This document shows positions 33,990 to 46,139 of a stretch of 64,000 nt of DNA, one piece after another. The DNA lies in NCBI GenBank assembly GCA_941918925.1, contig OW799237.1, positions 18,767,201 through 18,831,200 of the forward strand, given 5' to 3'. The stretch comes from Phyto melanocephala. Taxonomy: Eukaryota; Arthropoda; Insecta; Diptera; Rhinophoridae. The notes beneath the pieces are model-generated. The model was not told the DNA's origin and did not search any database. It saw nothing but the letters and a program-made list of their open reading frames with translations. Each line of letters starts with the position of its first letter. Within the stretch, counting starts at the first letter, position 1. The position numbers were made by a program, and so were the translations under genes.

Positions 33990-34215
33990 TTCCGCTTGCC
34001 CGTGTGTTGGTTGAAATCAACTTTACGTGTTGCACAGAACTTTATGTGTTTTTAATCTTTTGGAAATATTTAAGAATAAATCTCTATTAAAATCCAGCAC
34101 AATCGCTACATAATTGTTTGAGATAACTTTGAAAATAAACAGGAATGCATTCATAGTTTGAACAAAAAATTAAAAAATTTTCAGCTCTAAGAAAATTTAT
34201 TGACTTATTTGTTAC
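33990..34215 (+). mobile_element. Internal fragment of a DINE-1-like element
   Basis: CCCGTGTGTTGGTTGAAATCAACTTTACG, then TCTTTTGGAAATATTT, ATCTCTATTAAAATCCAGCACAATCG and AATTGTTTGAGATAA follow the same order as in the elements at 22778 and 52148. Both termini are missing or unrecognisable. Confidence 0.6.
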
Positions 34216-35155
34216 TATTTTTAAATCACTGTTCTTTTAGAGCTATTTGTAAAATTTTTGGAATAAATCAATTATCCGTTAAGTTATAAAATAAAATAGT
34301 TTGGAAAAATATTAATATTTGTTTTAAGAATATCAAGTTACTAAATGGTCTTAATTAATTCTTAGACACTTTGAAGACATATAATTTCAAGCCATAGTCT
34401 TGAAAGTTATTACTGAAATAAACTAACAAATCGATTTTAAGCTAACTCAGATAAAAGCACCAAAATATAAAAGAGTATGATTACCACAATCATATTTTTG
34501 CTTTGGCAAAAGAATACAATAAAATATAAAAAAAATATTTATTTATAAAAAAAGTAATTATCAATTATAACGTGTGCAACAATATGTTTCATATTTTTAG
34601 AAAAATAAAATATATATAACATATAAATCCCTTTATAGCATTTAAGCCACGCACGTCACTGATTATATTACAATAATTTTTTGTTAAGGAATGTGTTAAT
34701 AAATTAATTATATTGACATCAAAATATAAAAAGACTATTTATTTTAAATTATTGTTATTTCTGTTTTAATAAAAGAGTAAAAAAAACAAATTAATAAATA
34801 ATTAACTAATAAAAAGCAAGCACATGTTATAATCGTGAGTTTTGAAGAAAAGAAAAAAAAACAAATGCATTTAATTAAAACATAAACACTAAATTATTGT
34901 GATCTTATGAAACCTGCTGTTAAATGTTAATTAGAAAGGTAAATATATATTTATATTTAATCCATACAGAGAGCACGATAAGTTATAGTTTGTTACACGA
35001 CTTAGTATAGATTTGGGTGACACCTGTTGCTATTAACGAGATACAGCACCATACACTCGAAAAAGTGCTAACAAACTGAACTTTACGACAACAAAAAAAA
35101 GTTTGGCAAAATTTGTTTGTTCTTCAATATTTACATTAAATAATTTATATAATAA
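34216..35155. other. AT-rich spacer, no gene seen
   Basis: No motif or terminal repeat was found. Confidence 0.5.
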
Positions 35156-35226
35156 CTAGCTGACCCGGAAAAATTCTTTTGAATGTTTTTACATACAAAT
35201 TATTTCTAGGAAATATTTTTTACATT
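35156..35226 (-). mobile_element. Helitron 3' end remnant
   Basis: On the minus strand it ends TTTTTCCGGGTCAG followed by CTAG and T, similar to the ends at 14309 (GGGTCCGCTAG) and 21613. Only about 70 bp can be linked to it before the DINE element at 35227 begins, which probably interrupted it. Confidence 0.45.
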
Positions 35227-36089
35227 AAAACAAGTAAGAGCGCTATATTCGTCCGTGCCGAATCTTATATACCCTTCACAACGTGTAGTCATGCAATAAC
35301 AGTAGTTTGTGTCACCATTCATCCCATATGAAATACGTACATACATATAAAAACATACATATATAAAAACATCCCATTGTAAAATTATAAATTCACGTAT
35401 GTATGTTAAAAAAAACAAAAAAAAAATAAAAAAAAAATTTGAAAAAAAATTAAAAAAAAAAATTTTATAAAAAATTTAAATAAAAAAAATTTTTATATAT
35501 ATAATATAATAAAACAAAAAAAAAAAAATAAAAAAAATATTAAAAAAAAAAATTAAAAAAAAAATAAGTATAAAAATATAAATAATATATTAAATAAAAA
35601 ATAAAAAAAAATTGAAAAAAAAAAAATTTTAAAATATTAAAAAAAAAATTAAAAAAAAAATTTTTTTGGCTCAGCTGGGATTCTATGCCACGTTCTCTCT
35701 AACCAGTATACACGTTTGTATGTATGTATGTTGTTGTTGTAATGTTGTTTTTGTGAAAAAAAAATCGAGGTGGTCGTGGGTTTTTGCTCATATCTCAGTT
35801 GTTTATGTACCGATGTTTCTGATTTTCAACACGGATCTACTCTCGAATATTTCTGATATTTTAATACCTTACCCGGGTCCAACCTATGTCGGGGAGCTTC
35901 AAAAAGTTGATTTCAACATACACACGGACAGACGGTCAGACGGACAGACTGACAGAGCTAAATCGACTCCCCTTTTTATAAGCTTTCATAAAATATATAC
36001 TTTATGGGGTCGGGAATGAAAATTGTAGAAATTTCACACGAAATGACAAACCTATATATACCCTTTTTCACTGTGTGAAGGGTATAAAA
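35227..36089 (-). mobile_element. DINE-1-like Helentron derivative
   Basis: The low-coordinate end carries AAAACAAGTAAGAGCGCTATATTCG.CCGTGCCGAAT, the inverse of the 3' hairpin and terminus. The high-coordinate end is the 5' stem-loop (TATACCCTTCACACAGTG on minus). A GAC-rich microsatellite lies at 35925-35955 on plus. A 250-bp stretch of almost pure A (35405-35665) is followed by GGCTCAGCTGGGATTC, the standard core orientation of the family. Confidence 0.87.
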
Positions 36090-37933
36090 GAACATAAACC
36101 TTATGTGTTCTACGGTATGCAGATCTATCTTAGTTTAAAATTTCATCGAAGTCGTTACGTTATTTAGGTGAGGCATAAATTGTCGGAGTATGAAAAATAG
36201 ATGCTGACCGATTCTTAAACGTTTGTTTCTGCATTGGCAGGACTACAAATTGTGTACAATTTGAAGAAAAAAACTAAGAAAATATGCAAAAAGTTATCAA
36301 TAAAAATTTTGGAAAATAAGATGTTTTGACGTTTGCAATGCTAGCGTTAAGCGACAAAGCGATCTTTCTTATATATTAAAGAAAACGAAATTGTTTTATT
36401 AGTTCTATTGTATTATTTTTATGCTACATAATAAAATTTCAAATTAAAATCCGCTTTATATTTATTTTATTATTTTATAAACTTCATGGTTAAAAATCTA
36501 ATCGAAATTGTAATTAAAACTATTTAAAATATTTGCAATTTCAATAAAGCTATAAAATTGTCAGAAAACAAATAACAATTTACATTTAAATAGTGGAGAA
36601 TTTTTGCATATTTAAACTTTATTTATGTTAAAAAAATAAAAATAAAATTATTTAAAAGTATATTATTATACACACCTTGTTAAATAAACAAATTTATTTA
36701 TTTTGTTTTTGTATTTTAGTTTTTCTGCGGCTTTCTTTTTATAACTGCTTACTATACAGGCATCAAATTTATGTATTTTATTAATATAAATGTTTCACTA
36801 TACAAATCATATAATTTTTTTTTTTCTTTCTTTTTAAGACCTAAAAAATGTGCACTGCATTTTCAATTAAAATAACACTTTTATATTATTGTTGTATAAA
36901 TATTAGTTTAAAATTGATGTTGTTGAAAAAACGTTATGCTATTAACTTTAAAAAAATATTTAGTGTCATCATGTGACATAAATGGATGTGTTAAAGTATT
37001 TTGTTTATTTTGTAAATGTATTTTTGTGTTTTTTTTTTTTTATTTATTTATTTATTTTTAATAACTTTTAAAAGAAAATGTGTGATAAAAAGTCCTTAAA
37101 TTCATATTTATATTATTTTTAAATATTTTTTATACACCCAGTAAAAATTGTTTATAAAATGTCATTACCACATATTAACTGTAATACTCAAAAATAAACT
37201 TATATATGGCAGAATTCTTAAAAAAAATCTTAATAACTTTCATAATTTAAAAAAGGGGCCACAAAAACGCACCAAAGCTTTGTCAACATTTACAACTGGT
37301 AAAAATTTGTAAAAAAAATAAGAAAAGAAAAGAAAAGCCAATTATAAGAAAGAGTAATTAAAAAAAAAATTCGATCACCTCAAAGCAAGTCAGATAAGTC
37401 GGATAATACAAAAACAGAACATACAGTTTATTTGTCTTCAGCAGCCAACTTCATTTCGTACCGCGGTGGCATTTTTATTTTGCTTTCATAAATCTTCTAT
37501 AGTAATAAACTTTTTGTATGCATTATACGTTTTTAAAAGAAGGAATATTTATAGCACTTAAAAGCTGCAGAAAACTCCATTCACCAAAAAGTTATTTTGG
37601 AAACTTTTATCAATAAAATCTTTAAAATATATTTCGTTTACTAAAAACCTTTTTGATTTAAAAAATGTTAACTTTTTGCTAAAAAAAAATTTTTTTATAA
37701 TATTTATTTGCATATAAACCAGCTTAAAACCAACAACCAAATAAATATTATTGAAAAATTAAGGGAGCATATCCCGAATAATTTAGTAAATATATAAAAA
37801 ATTTTTTTTACAAAAAGTCTGTTTTCAATTATTTACTGTAGGCAGCAAAAAGTGTTTTTTTTTACAAAAAGTTTAGTTCCAAAAAAAAAGGACCTCATAA
37901 AAGCTTTATCAGAACTTTTGCACTGTAATATCA
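36090..37933. other. AT-rich spacer, no gene seen
   Basis: Very AT-rich with many homopolymers. A 60-codon minus-strand frame at 37558-37740 is low complexity. Confidence 0.55.
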
Positions 37934-38449
37934 AGACAGACGACAGCGTTAATTTTCATTAAATTCTCATTAATGGAAATTAAAATTTTGCTGTGACAGA
38001 CGACAGTTTTTGCATTTAGTAAAAATTGTAAATGCACTAGCATTCAAAAATCAGAACTTGTTGCTACAAGTTGGGATGACAGAAGGACACTGTGAAATAC
38101 GAGAAAGGGAATTATGGAAATTCGTAGGTTTAAAGGTATCTTTTCATGAGGGTTATAATTCATATGGTATTTTTTTTTATAGGACCGTAACAGCACTTTT
38201 TGCGAGTGTGACGTGCTTACGTTGGACGATACCAGTATTAAGGGAAACTTTCGCCTAAACAGAATGGCATTCCTAAAAATATGTAAAAAAGTTCAACATA
38301 TTGAATCTATTTTAATTTTACATAATTTTTTTATAAACTCAATATGATTTACTGCATTTACGTGAAATCTAATACACATTGGGATGGGGATAATTCATAA
38401 ATTAATTTGAATTAAGACTTTTAATGCAAATTAACGCTGTCGTCTGTCT
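37934..38449. mobile_element. 516-bp inverted-repeat element with GACAGACGACAG repeats
   Basis: AGACAGACGACAGCGTTAATTT at the left is matched exactly in inverse at the right (38428-38449). A third copy of GACAGACGACAG lies inside at about 37996. No convincing target duplication was found. The interior includes a possible two-exon coding fragment. Confidence 0.75.
38043..38347 (+). pseudogene. Possible spliced Harbinger-like transposase N-terminal fragment
   Basis: If the 47 bases 38136-38182 (GTATCT...TTTTTATAG) are removed as an intron, one frame stays open across the junction. Exon 1 reads to RERELWKFVGLK; exon 2 reads DRNSTFCECDVLTLDDTSIK then GNFRLNRMAFLKICKKV. The last block resembles the FR(L/M)-x3-F-x2-L/C pattern near the start of PIF/Harbinger transposases. 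The DDE domain is absent. 47 bases is short for a fly intron, and no start codon is fixed. It lies inside a 516-bp inverted-repeat element, which would fit a deletion derivative. The call is a weak inference; a captured host exon is an alternative. Confidence 0.3.
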
Positions 38450-38740
38450 ATAGTATAAAGCTTTTTAACTTAAAAATATTGAATTAAAGAAAAAAAATTT
38501 TCTCTTTCAGGTAAAATTCTTTCTAAAAGCTTTTTTGATTATAATTAAAAAAACGTAAAAACAAAATAGTAAGAAAAGCTCTGAAAATCGTATTTAATAT
38601 TTTTTTTTGTAGCCAGGCTTTAATTTAGAAAAAAAAAAATTTAAATATTAAGAAAATGTCTTCGATCTTTTTTATTGATACCAAAAGTTATTTTATTTAT
38701 TAAGCTTGAGATCAGTTTTTTATATAGAAATAATTTTATT

Positions 38741-38902
38741 TTATTCCAATATTTCGCTACCACATTGGGTAACTTCTTCAGAGAAAGTATAAACAATTAA
38801 AAGCAATTAATAATATAAAAATTATTTATCTATTTATTATTTTATTTAACTATTATTTTTCATATCGTTAATTGTCTTTAATTGTTTATACTTTCTTTGA
38901 AG
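38741..38902. repeat. Interspersed repeat with 35-bp inverted arms
   Basis: ATATTTCGCTACCACATTGGGTAACTTC is followed by a 35-bp arm (38776-38810, CTTCAGAGAAAGTATAAAC...) that returns in inverse at 38868-38902. The first part also occurs at 12951-13020. Confidence 0.6.
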
Positions 38903-38929
38903 ATATAATCAGCCTCTACAGATATTTGT

Positions 38930-39775
38930 GAACAATTTTGGACAATTCAATTAAAAATCGTCAAAGTTATAGGCAAAATTTATTTTAAAAAATTATATAT
39001 TTTTTTGAAATATATAAAATTCTTAAGCAGCAAAAATTAATTTTGTTCACGTTTCTTTACAATGAGAAATCCAATATTGATATCAAAGTAAAGGGCTTGA
39101 ACATTAAACTGTGAAAAAGTAAAAATCCAAGATGACGTCCTAGAATAAATGGCGAATATATTTATAAGTCAAATATATTAGCTACGGCTTTGTTCCTTTA
39201 AACTCACGCAATATCGGTATCAAATAAAAGATCTCAACCATTAGAATACGGTTAACTTTTAAACAAGTGTAAAATTCAAAATGGCGTCCGAAACAAAAAT
39301 GAAGGAATTTTTTTCTAAGCCTATCAATACGGGTATCAAATGAAAAATGTTGACTAGTAGAATAAATTTTTTTTTTATTTTAAATCATTTATTCAAAATT
39401 AAATAATTACAAAACAGTATCGTCTAAGCGTCCATAGGATATTATTGAGGTCAGTTGGCAAGGTATTTGTAACGATAACAATATGTGAACAATTCTTAAG
39501 AAAAAAAAAATTAAAATACATATGTATGTACTATATACTTATTATTTTAGTTAAAAATTGAAGGAAAAAAATGAAAATGTAAAGAAAAAAATTTGAAATT
39601 GTAGTACTTATCTATGGAAAAATTCAAAATCGAAGAAGGCTTCTGAAATAATAAAGAGAATAGCGTACATCAAGAAATCTGTAATATTGGCTAAACTATG
39701 GTGTGGTCATTATAGCTGTGTGCATGATAATGTATGGTATTGTCAGCACCGGCATGGCCGAATATAGTTTGTTCT
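38930..39775 (+). mobile_element. 5'-truncated DINE-related element
   Basis: It shares with 16981-17945 and 42177-43536 (in opposite orientation) the repeated block with AAATGGCGTCC and GGTATCAAAT.AAA. It closes with a hairpin, CGGCATGGCCG, then AATATAGTTTGTTCTT (39748-39775), equivalent to the family 3' end. The 5' stem-loop and microsatellite are missing. Confidence 0.5.
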
Positions 39776-39951
39776 TAAATTTTTACATTTTCACATTGAT
39801 TTAATCAAACAACTTTAAAGAGGTCACATTTAGTAGACGATTAAAGTACAAAAAATAATAATTTTGTCAAAATATTTGCAAACGTTTGCTTTAATCAATT
39901 TTATTTTCTAAAAATATTTGTATTGCTTCTATAGATTGTTGATGTTATTAT

Positions 39952-40324
39952 CCCAGCACAAAAGTCATGGAAAAGAAATAAAAACTTCCAGCAATGACAA
40001 AATTGTTTAATTTAAGTGAAACATGCATGACTTTTACATAAACGTGTCATTAGAGAGCATGTGCTTATATGAATATATTAAACAAATTTAATTCTTTCTA
40101 GTAAGTTCATAGAAAGCATTCATTATAGATGAAAAGAAACCCATGTTTCATGAGTAAATAACGCTTGTTTACATGAATTGTTTAAGATTTTTCTCATGCA
40201 TTTGCATGTGTTTTGAAGCACTTTATTAGAGACTAACTATTTTGGATTTACAGAAGGCACTTATGAATTAAAAGTCATGAAAAATTTTATTAACATCAAA
40301 CTACTGCAAAACTTTTTTGCTGGG
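39952..40324. mobile_element. MITE-like repeat, uninterrupted copy
   Basis: The ends CCCAGCACAAAAGT and ACTTTTTTGCTGGG form inverted repeats with TAT on both sides. This 373-bp copy contains the sequence TTTACATGAATTG (near 40168), which in the related copy at 7.8-9.7 kb is split by the 8045-9557 element. It therefore serves as the empty site. There is no coding capacity. Confidence 0.75.
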
Positions 40325-42176
40325 TATTGTCTAAAATAAAATTTAATTGAAACAATTCAAATTTTTCTAAATTGTTTTGTTTGAATTTATAAATTTATTT
40401 TATTATTTTTTTTTTTTTTTGAGTTGTCAATTTAGTTTTTGGATAATAAATAAATAACGAGCAAGAAAACAAAAGATCACTAAAATTGGCATAAGATCAC
40501 TAAAATTGGTGTATATTAAATAAAATAACATTATCTCTTTCGTTAGATTATTTGATTTTTCACTTTTACTTTCTCATCATATTAAACTTTTTATACCAAA
40601 AATTTTAAATTTTTAAGGGCTCTTATCATCACCACCATTTCATTGTATTGCGATTCGCGCAGAATTTTCAAATAATAATAAAAAAAAAATTTTTGTTATG
40701 ATTTTATTTCTGTTATTTTTAAATATTCTTTTTGGTTTAATTCACTTAACAGTTTATGTAGATTTTCAATATATATTTTTTTTGTTATTTTTTATAAAAT
40801 TTTAATAAATTTAAAAAAAATTTTTTTGTTATAAATTTAATTGCTTTTGATTGCTTCTAAATTCAATTAAAAAATATTCAATAGAATATTATTACATTTT
40901 TATTGCAACAACCAGTACTGAAGACTTAAACATACAAACTAAAAAAAAAAAACAGTGAATAAAAAAAATCATTCAATAGGTAGTTTAATAAAATAATACA
41001 AGCACACGAACAAAAAACTTGATAAACAATTTTTATTTCATTTTGTTAATAGTTTTGTAACTTTAAGGCTCACTCATACATACAAACATATGTATGTAGT
41101 AAAACAATTTGTTAAAAATTCTTTAAAGCAAATGCCAAAAACAAGAATTTTGCTTAAATTGAAACACTAGTTTTAATTAAAAAATATTTAAATCTTTTAT
41201 TTTCATTTAGTTACACACGGAATGAGTTCTTGTTAGCTTTACTACAAATCGTTAAATGATTTGGATTTCAATAAAAAAAAACTTAATTAAAATAATATTT
41301 TTCCAACAGAAAAAAAATCTCCAAATTCTTAGCAGCTTATCAGGTACAAGTACTAATGAAACTCTGTGTTTTTCCTTTTTTGTTTCTTTTAAGTTAAAAA
41401 AAAACTAGTTCTCATTTGCCTAAGCGAAAAATCATGACGTACAAATGTTTTGTTTATTTGTTTAGAAGGTGAATTTTTATTTAAACTAGTTTTAGTTAAA
41501 ACTAGATTAAGTAACATTATTTTATGAATAATCCATTGCTGGGGGATTTTTATTTAAGGTAAATAATTTTATTATGGATTTTACAGCGTAAGATTTTTTA
41601 TTCCTAAATTGACTCTTATTCATAGCTTGATTCACAATACACAACTTTAACTACTGAAAATATTTTTTCTCAATACCATCTAATTATCTCTCATGTCTAT
41701 TTTTTATTTTCGTTAATTGCTTTGCTTCTGCAAGATCAACAGTTTTTTGGCTTTTCTGAAAATTTTAAAATTTTGAGTTGTGACGTTATTGTATTTAGTA
41801 TGCGATATGTATAATCCAAAAAGGTATTTTAATTAAACTCTAAGTATTAAATCATACCTGCTGTACAGTGCTATGATTTTTAATCCAACTCAATTAATGT
41901 AGCTCAAACAAATTGAAGCGCTGCTTATATCCAGCTATGCCGAATCTAAGTTCTCTCCACTAATCACCTGAAGAAAATTAAACAATTCAAAACTAAATAT
42001 AATATTTACGTAAACATTTTTTTCATATCAATACATCTAAAGTTAAGCTTTAAGAAACCCGTTGAAGATGGCGTATGTTTCATGTGTAGACGTCACTAAA
42101 TTAAATCTATATTTACCACCGCTATATTTAAAAACCGAATTAAAATGCGAGTTCTAAATTAATAAACACACTCTAG
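40325..42176. other. AT-rich spacer, no gene seen
   Basis: A very decayed piece of a DINE 3' end may survive at 41925-41975 (GCTATGCCGAATCTAA). Nothing else was supported. Confidence 0.5.
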
Positions 42177-43536
42177 ACAAGTAAGAATGCAATATTTGGC
42201 CTTGCCGAATCTGATATCACCCTTCACTATAATATAGATGAATACAGTGACCACCACAACGTAACTCAGGCTAGACTTTAGATATAATGTTATATGCTAT
42301 TTTGCTTAATTGCTTCCAACGCCATCTTTGATTTTGAACTTTTATAAAGTTGGCTGTATTCTTCTTATCAAGCACTTTCATTGGATCTGTATTATATTAG
42401 GGGTACTCGTTGATGCAAACTACCCTTGCAAGTCGTGCAGACCCCGCAAGTCTAGCAAACAATTTAACTTGTGCACGACTACACAAACAAATTCTATTAA
42501 ATTGCAATTTCCATCACTTAAGCAAATATGCACAACTAAAAATCACACAAATTTGCACAACAGATACACAATTTTTTTACTCTCAGGATTTAAAATCTCC
42601 ACAAATTCAATTTCATACATGGCATTGTATACCAAAGAAATTGTGATATTATATTTTTCCGTTGACTTAGGCATTGTAATTTATTTAAAATAATAAATTT
42701 TATTTTCGGAAAATATTAAAACACAGAATCTTACTTATTAATATAAAAAAAAATTTGTTGTTTCGTTGCCATAAGTTTGCAACACATATGAAAAATGCAC
42801 TCACGCTTGGTAGAAAAAAATTAGTGCATATTTGCACTAATTGCAAAAATGCTACCAAGAGTGAATTCCGCTATTGTGCTTGTCGAGGACCTCGTTTAGA
42901 TGCCCTTGTCGCTTCTCCATGTTGGCCAGAAGCTCAACAAAATAAATTTTTGGTTTTTAATGTTAAGGTAGCCAAGCATTTGTGTTTTAGGGCTTATATA
43001 TCAGTTGGTTTCCAACTAATTGTTGACTACATTTTGTATTTTGGTATCTTTAGCATTTCCAAAAATTAATTAGAAGCTGTAGCAAATTTGTATATTACAA
43101 AAATATATATATTTTTAAAAACTATTTTTGCCTATAACTTTGCCGATTATTTACCGCTTTGTCTAAAAATTTTACGAAGAGCAAACCAGTGTATAAAAGA
43201 GCCTTGGGCTGAAAAATGAAGATTTTTTATAGTAAAAATATGAGCAAAATACAGAAGCAGTGTTGTCTATTTGTTGATATCTCAGAAATTCACCAGCTGA
43301 TTGTTCTGGATTTCAATAACGATTTATTCGCGAATATTTTAAAAAGATTGATACCACAAACAAATCTGTACAACATGTTTCTAAAAGTTGATTTTAACCA
43401 TCACACGGACAGATGGACAATGGCAATCGATCCCTCCAAGTTAAAAGCTTTCAGAAATAAAAATTTAAGAAATTACTCATGGAATGACAAAGACATACTT
43501 ATATACCCTTGGCACAAAAGGTGAAGGGTATAAAAT
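42177..43536 (-). mobile_element. DINE-1-like Helentron derivative, 1.36 kb
   Basis: The 3' end (ACAAGTAAGAATGCAATATTTGGCCTTGCCGAATC on plus) and the 5' stem-loop (TATACCCTTGGCACAAAAGGTGAAGGGTATA near 43502-43532) are both present. The microsatellite is reduced to GACAGATGGACA. Open frames inside (42310-42693, 42755-43069 and 43216-43524) have no known domain and are read as chance frames in repeat DNA. Confidence 0.75.
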
Positions 43537-45650
43537 TTATACACATCAGTGGAGGAGTATTTAAGCTATAAGAACACAGCTTCCTGTGATGAATGATTTT
43601 TACACAGGACAATTGTAACCACTTCAAAATTTTTTTGTATAGGTTTTATTTTTATTATTTCAATATTTTTTATTATTATTTTAATTTTTTTTATTATTTT
43701 AATTTTTTTTTTTTTTAATTTTTTTTTATTTTAATTTTACTTTTAATTGAATGTACATATATTTTACTTTAGACCTGCTATTATGTTAAAAACGATCAAG
43801 CAAACCTTGGTTTAATAGAGCTTTTAAAAAAAAATATTATTTATTTTTATAAAATATTTCTATAAAAAATTCTAATTGAGCAGCACTTTATATCAAAATT
43901 TAACTGTATTTGCCACCTGCCACAAGCTGTAGAACTGTAATAAAACGTGCGGAAAATTCAAAAGCGAGAGTAAGTATTATTCTTGTACTTATGTATTTAC
44001 TAACTAAGTAGATCGTATAACAGCTTGCTCAACTTGTAATAAGAAAATTTAATCAAATACAATTGATCAAAGTGGCCTGTCAAGTTAAAATTAAAATATT
44101 TTTGTTTTTCTCCATCAGTTGATTATCTAAAGGGTTTTCGAAAAAGTGCATGACGATATTGTCATTCTATGTTAATTATATTATTTTTAACGAGTGCTAT
44201 TAAATCTGCAACTTATAATTTATTAGCTAATGACAAATTATTAAAGAAGACTAAATTATTGAGCATTTAGTTGAAATCAAATGTCTAAAATATTCGCTAG
44301 TGTAAAGGGTTAGCTTTTCTAAATTTACTGACTCTTTAACGCTTGTTGAATAAATTCAAGTTGCCTGTTTGGTAAACATTAAATCAAAGAAACACCGATC
44401 ACTTTTAAACACAGCCGCCACCTGTTTAAGAACCGGTGAAAGCCGTTTCGTCGCAGTACGCAATAGTATAAACTTTCGCCAATTTTAGCATTGACAAATT
44501 CAATTTGATCGGCAACAAAATTTAGGTGACTAGTGAATTTAAAGGCTTTAACTACAACGAAACCAACGAGTTTTAGTTGAGCGTTTGGTAGTAGATTATG
44601 ACTTTAACTTTAAACTAAGTTCTGGCTACGAGACGTATTCTTTATAAATAATACGAAGAATTGCCACATGTAGGGCGATGTTAAGTCAAACAAAAATAAC
44701 AGATGTCATTGCATTCATAAACACTGACTGTATGGTTTAGATTTAGAACCGACAGCATATTTACTAGTAAGACCATCAACGGCCTTAGTTACACAAAATA
44801 TATAGCAACATGTATTTCTAGCAAACTGCGCACAGTGAGCCCCAAAAAAATACTTTACCATAAGCCTTAAGTACCACTCCATGATCACTCCTAACTATAA
44901 ACAAAATTAACCGTATCCAGTTGTAGTTTTCCTTGTGGAGTTTCTGTTTAATGGCCAACATTCTCGTGCGGTTTAAGCCCTATGGACTTTTTCTCTATTC
45001 TAACATCGAAATAAAAGTAATTTTCTGTGCAGATAAATAAAAAATTTAATTTTCAGATCCATTCCACTCTGCGAAGCGACTGTGGTAGACCAACTAAAAA
45101 AAATATTTGTTGTTGTTGGAAACTCCTTTCGTTTTGTAATAAGTCAACAAAAATTACCCGTTGTTATTAATTTAAATCAAATTTTGTAACGAGAACGAAA
45201 TAGAGGAAGATTATGTGGTGCTGTCAAATAGGTATTTAAAATCCCCGGCAGATCTTGTAATTTTTAATAAATAAAATAAGTTGTAATTTTAGTCATTTAA
45301 TTACTTGGCAAAAGTAAAATGGTTGATCAATTAGATGTGAATAAATTAGGATAGTTAAGAGAGCGGTCCGTTTTTAAGGTGATCGAACAAAAGAATTGGC
45401 AATTTTTAAGTGTGGGATTTTTTTTTATTTTGTTTTTAAAGAAAATAAAAACAACTAGCAGCATTCTAACGCGTTATTGAACGTTTGAGATATGGAAAAG
45501 AGAAAAAAAGTGGAGAATATAAAAAAAAATTAATGAAATATTTACTTATATATAACCCTTAGGACTACGCACCATCCGTAAGCTTAAATTTTTATTATAC
45601 CTTTTTAAGCTCACCATGGGCAACTGTAATGTTGTCTTTCAGGTCTAGAG
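43537..45650. other. Spacer, no gene supported
   Basis: A T-rich run lies at 43660-43735. 44400-44760 is less AT-rich (GCCGCCACCTG, CGTTTCGTCGCAGTACGC) and could hold decayed coding or regulatory sequence, but no frame or motif can be named. Confidence 0.4.
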
Positions 45651-45689
45651 TTTTGGTTTACTTATTTCTGTGAGCAAGAGACTTCACCA

Positions 45690-46100
45690 ATTATCACAAA
45701 AAATATTCTAGTGGGGCCATATGGCACCGTTTTCTTGAAACTACATATGAACCAAGTCCAACTCTTTCATTTTGGGCAAAAAAAAACAAAAACATACGAC
45801 AATTATCGCATGGTATCTTACTCCATTGAAGAATGTATTTATCGAGATCCTTATTCTCCTCGCTAAGCACCCTTTGCATAGAGGTCAGAGAAATAATATA
45901 CATATATCGAATTAATTGAAACTGGTGTAAAATTTGGTCGCAGCAATTTGAATTACCTGTTCGGTAAATCCATTATGACTACTTTAAAATTGGACGTTAT
46001 TTATGAAAACTTTCCTCACAATGCACGAATCTTGGTAAAAAATTCAATGATTTGCGAGCGATGTTTGTTTGTTCAGGTTTAACCAAGGAATATTCTTACA
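45690..46100 (-). pseudogene. Decayed mariner-like transposase
   Basis: The minus strand reads LPKMKELDLVHM, a stop, then FQENGAIWP. This corresponds to LPKMQELDLHDMWFQQDGATCHT of the element at 27838-28600, with the second catalytic Asp replaced by Asn. Upstream on the minus strand (45930-46060), pieces such as NGFTEQVIQIAATKF recall the linker after the helix-turn-helix. Frameshifts are many and inverted ends were not found. Confidence 0.6.
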
Positions 46101-46139
46101 CAAATGTGAAACGGCGAATTGAAACAACAAACAACTTTT

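Noticed and set aside
42310..43524. Three overlapping plus-strand open frames of about 80-127 codons
   Set aside because: They lie inside a DINE-type element on the opposite strand and show no known domain.
44400..44760. Less AT-rich stretch considered as an exon or promoter
   Set aside because: No open frame, splice signals or named motif could be supported.
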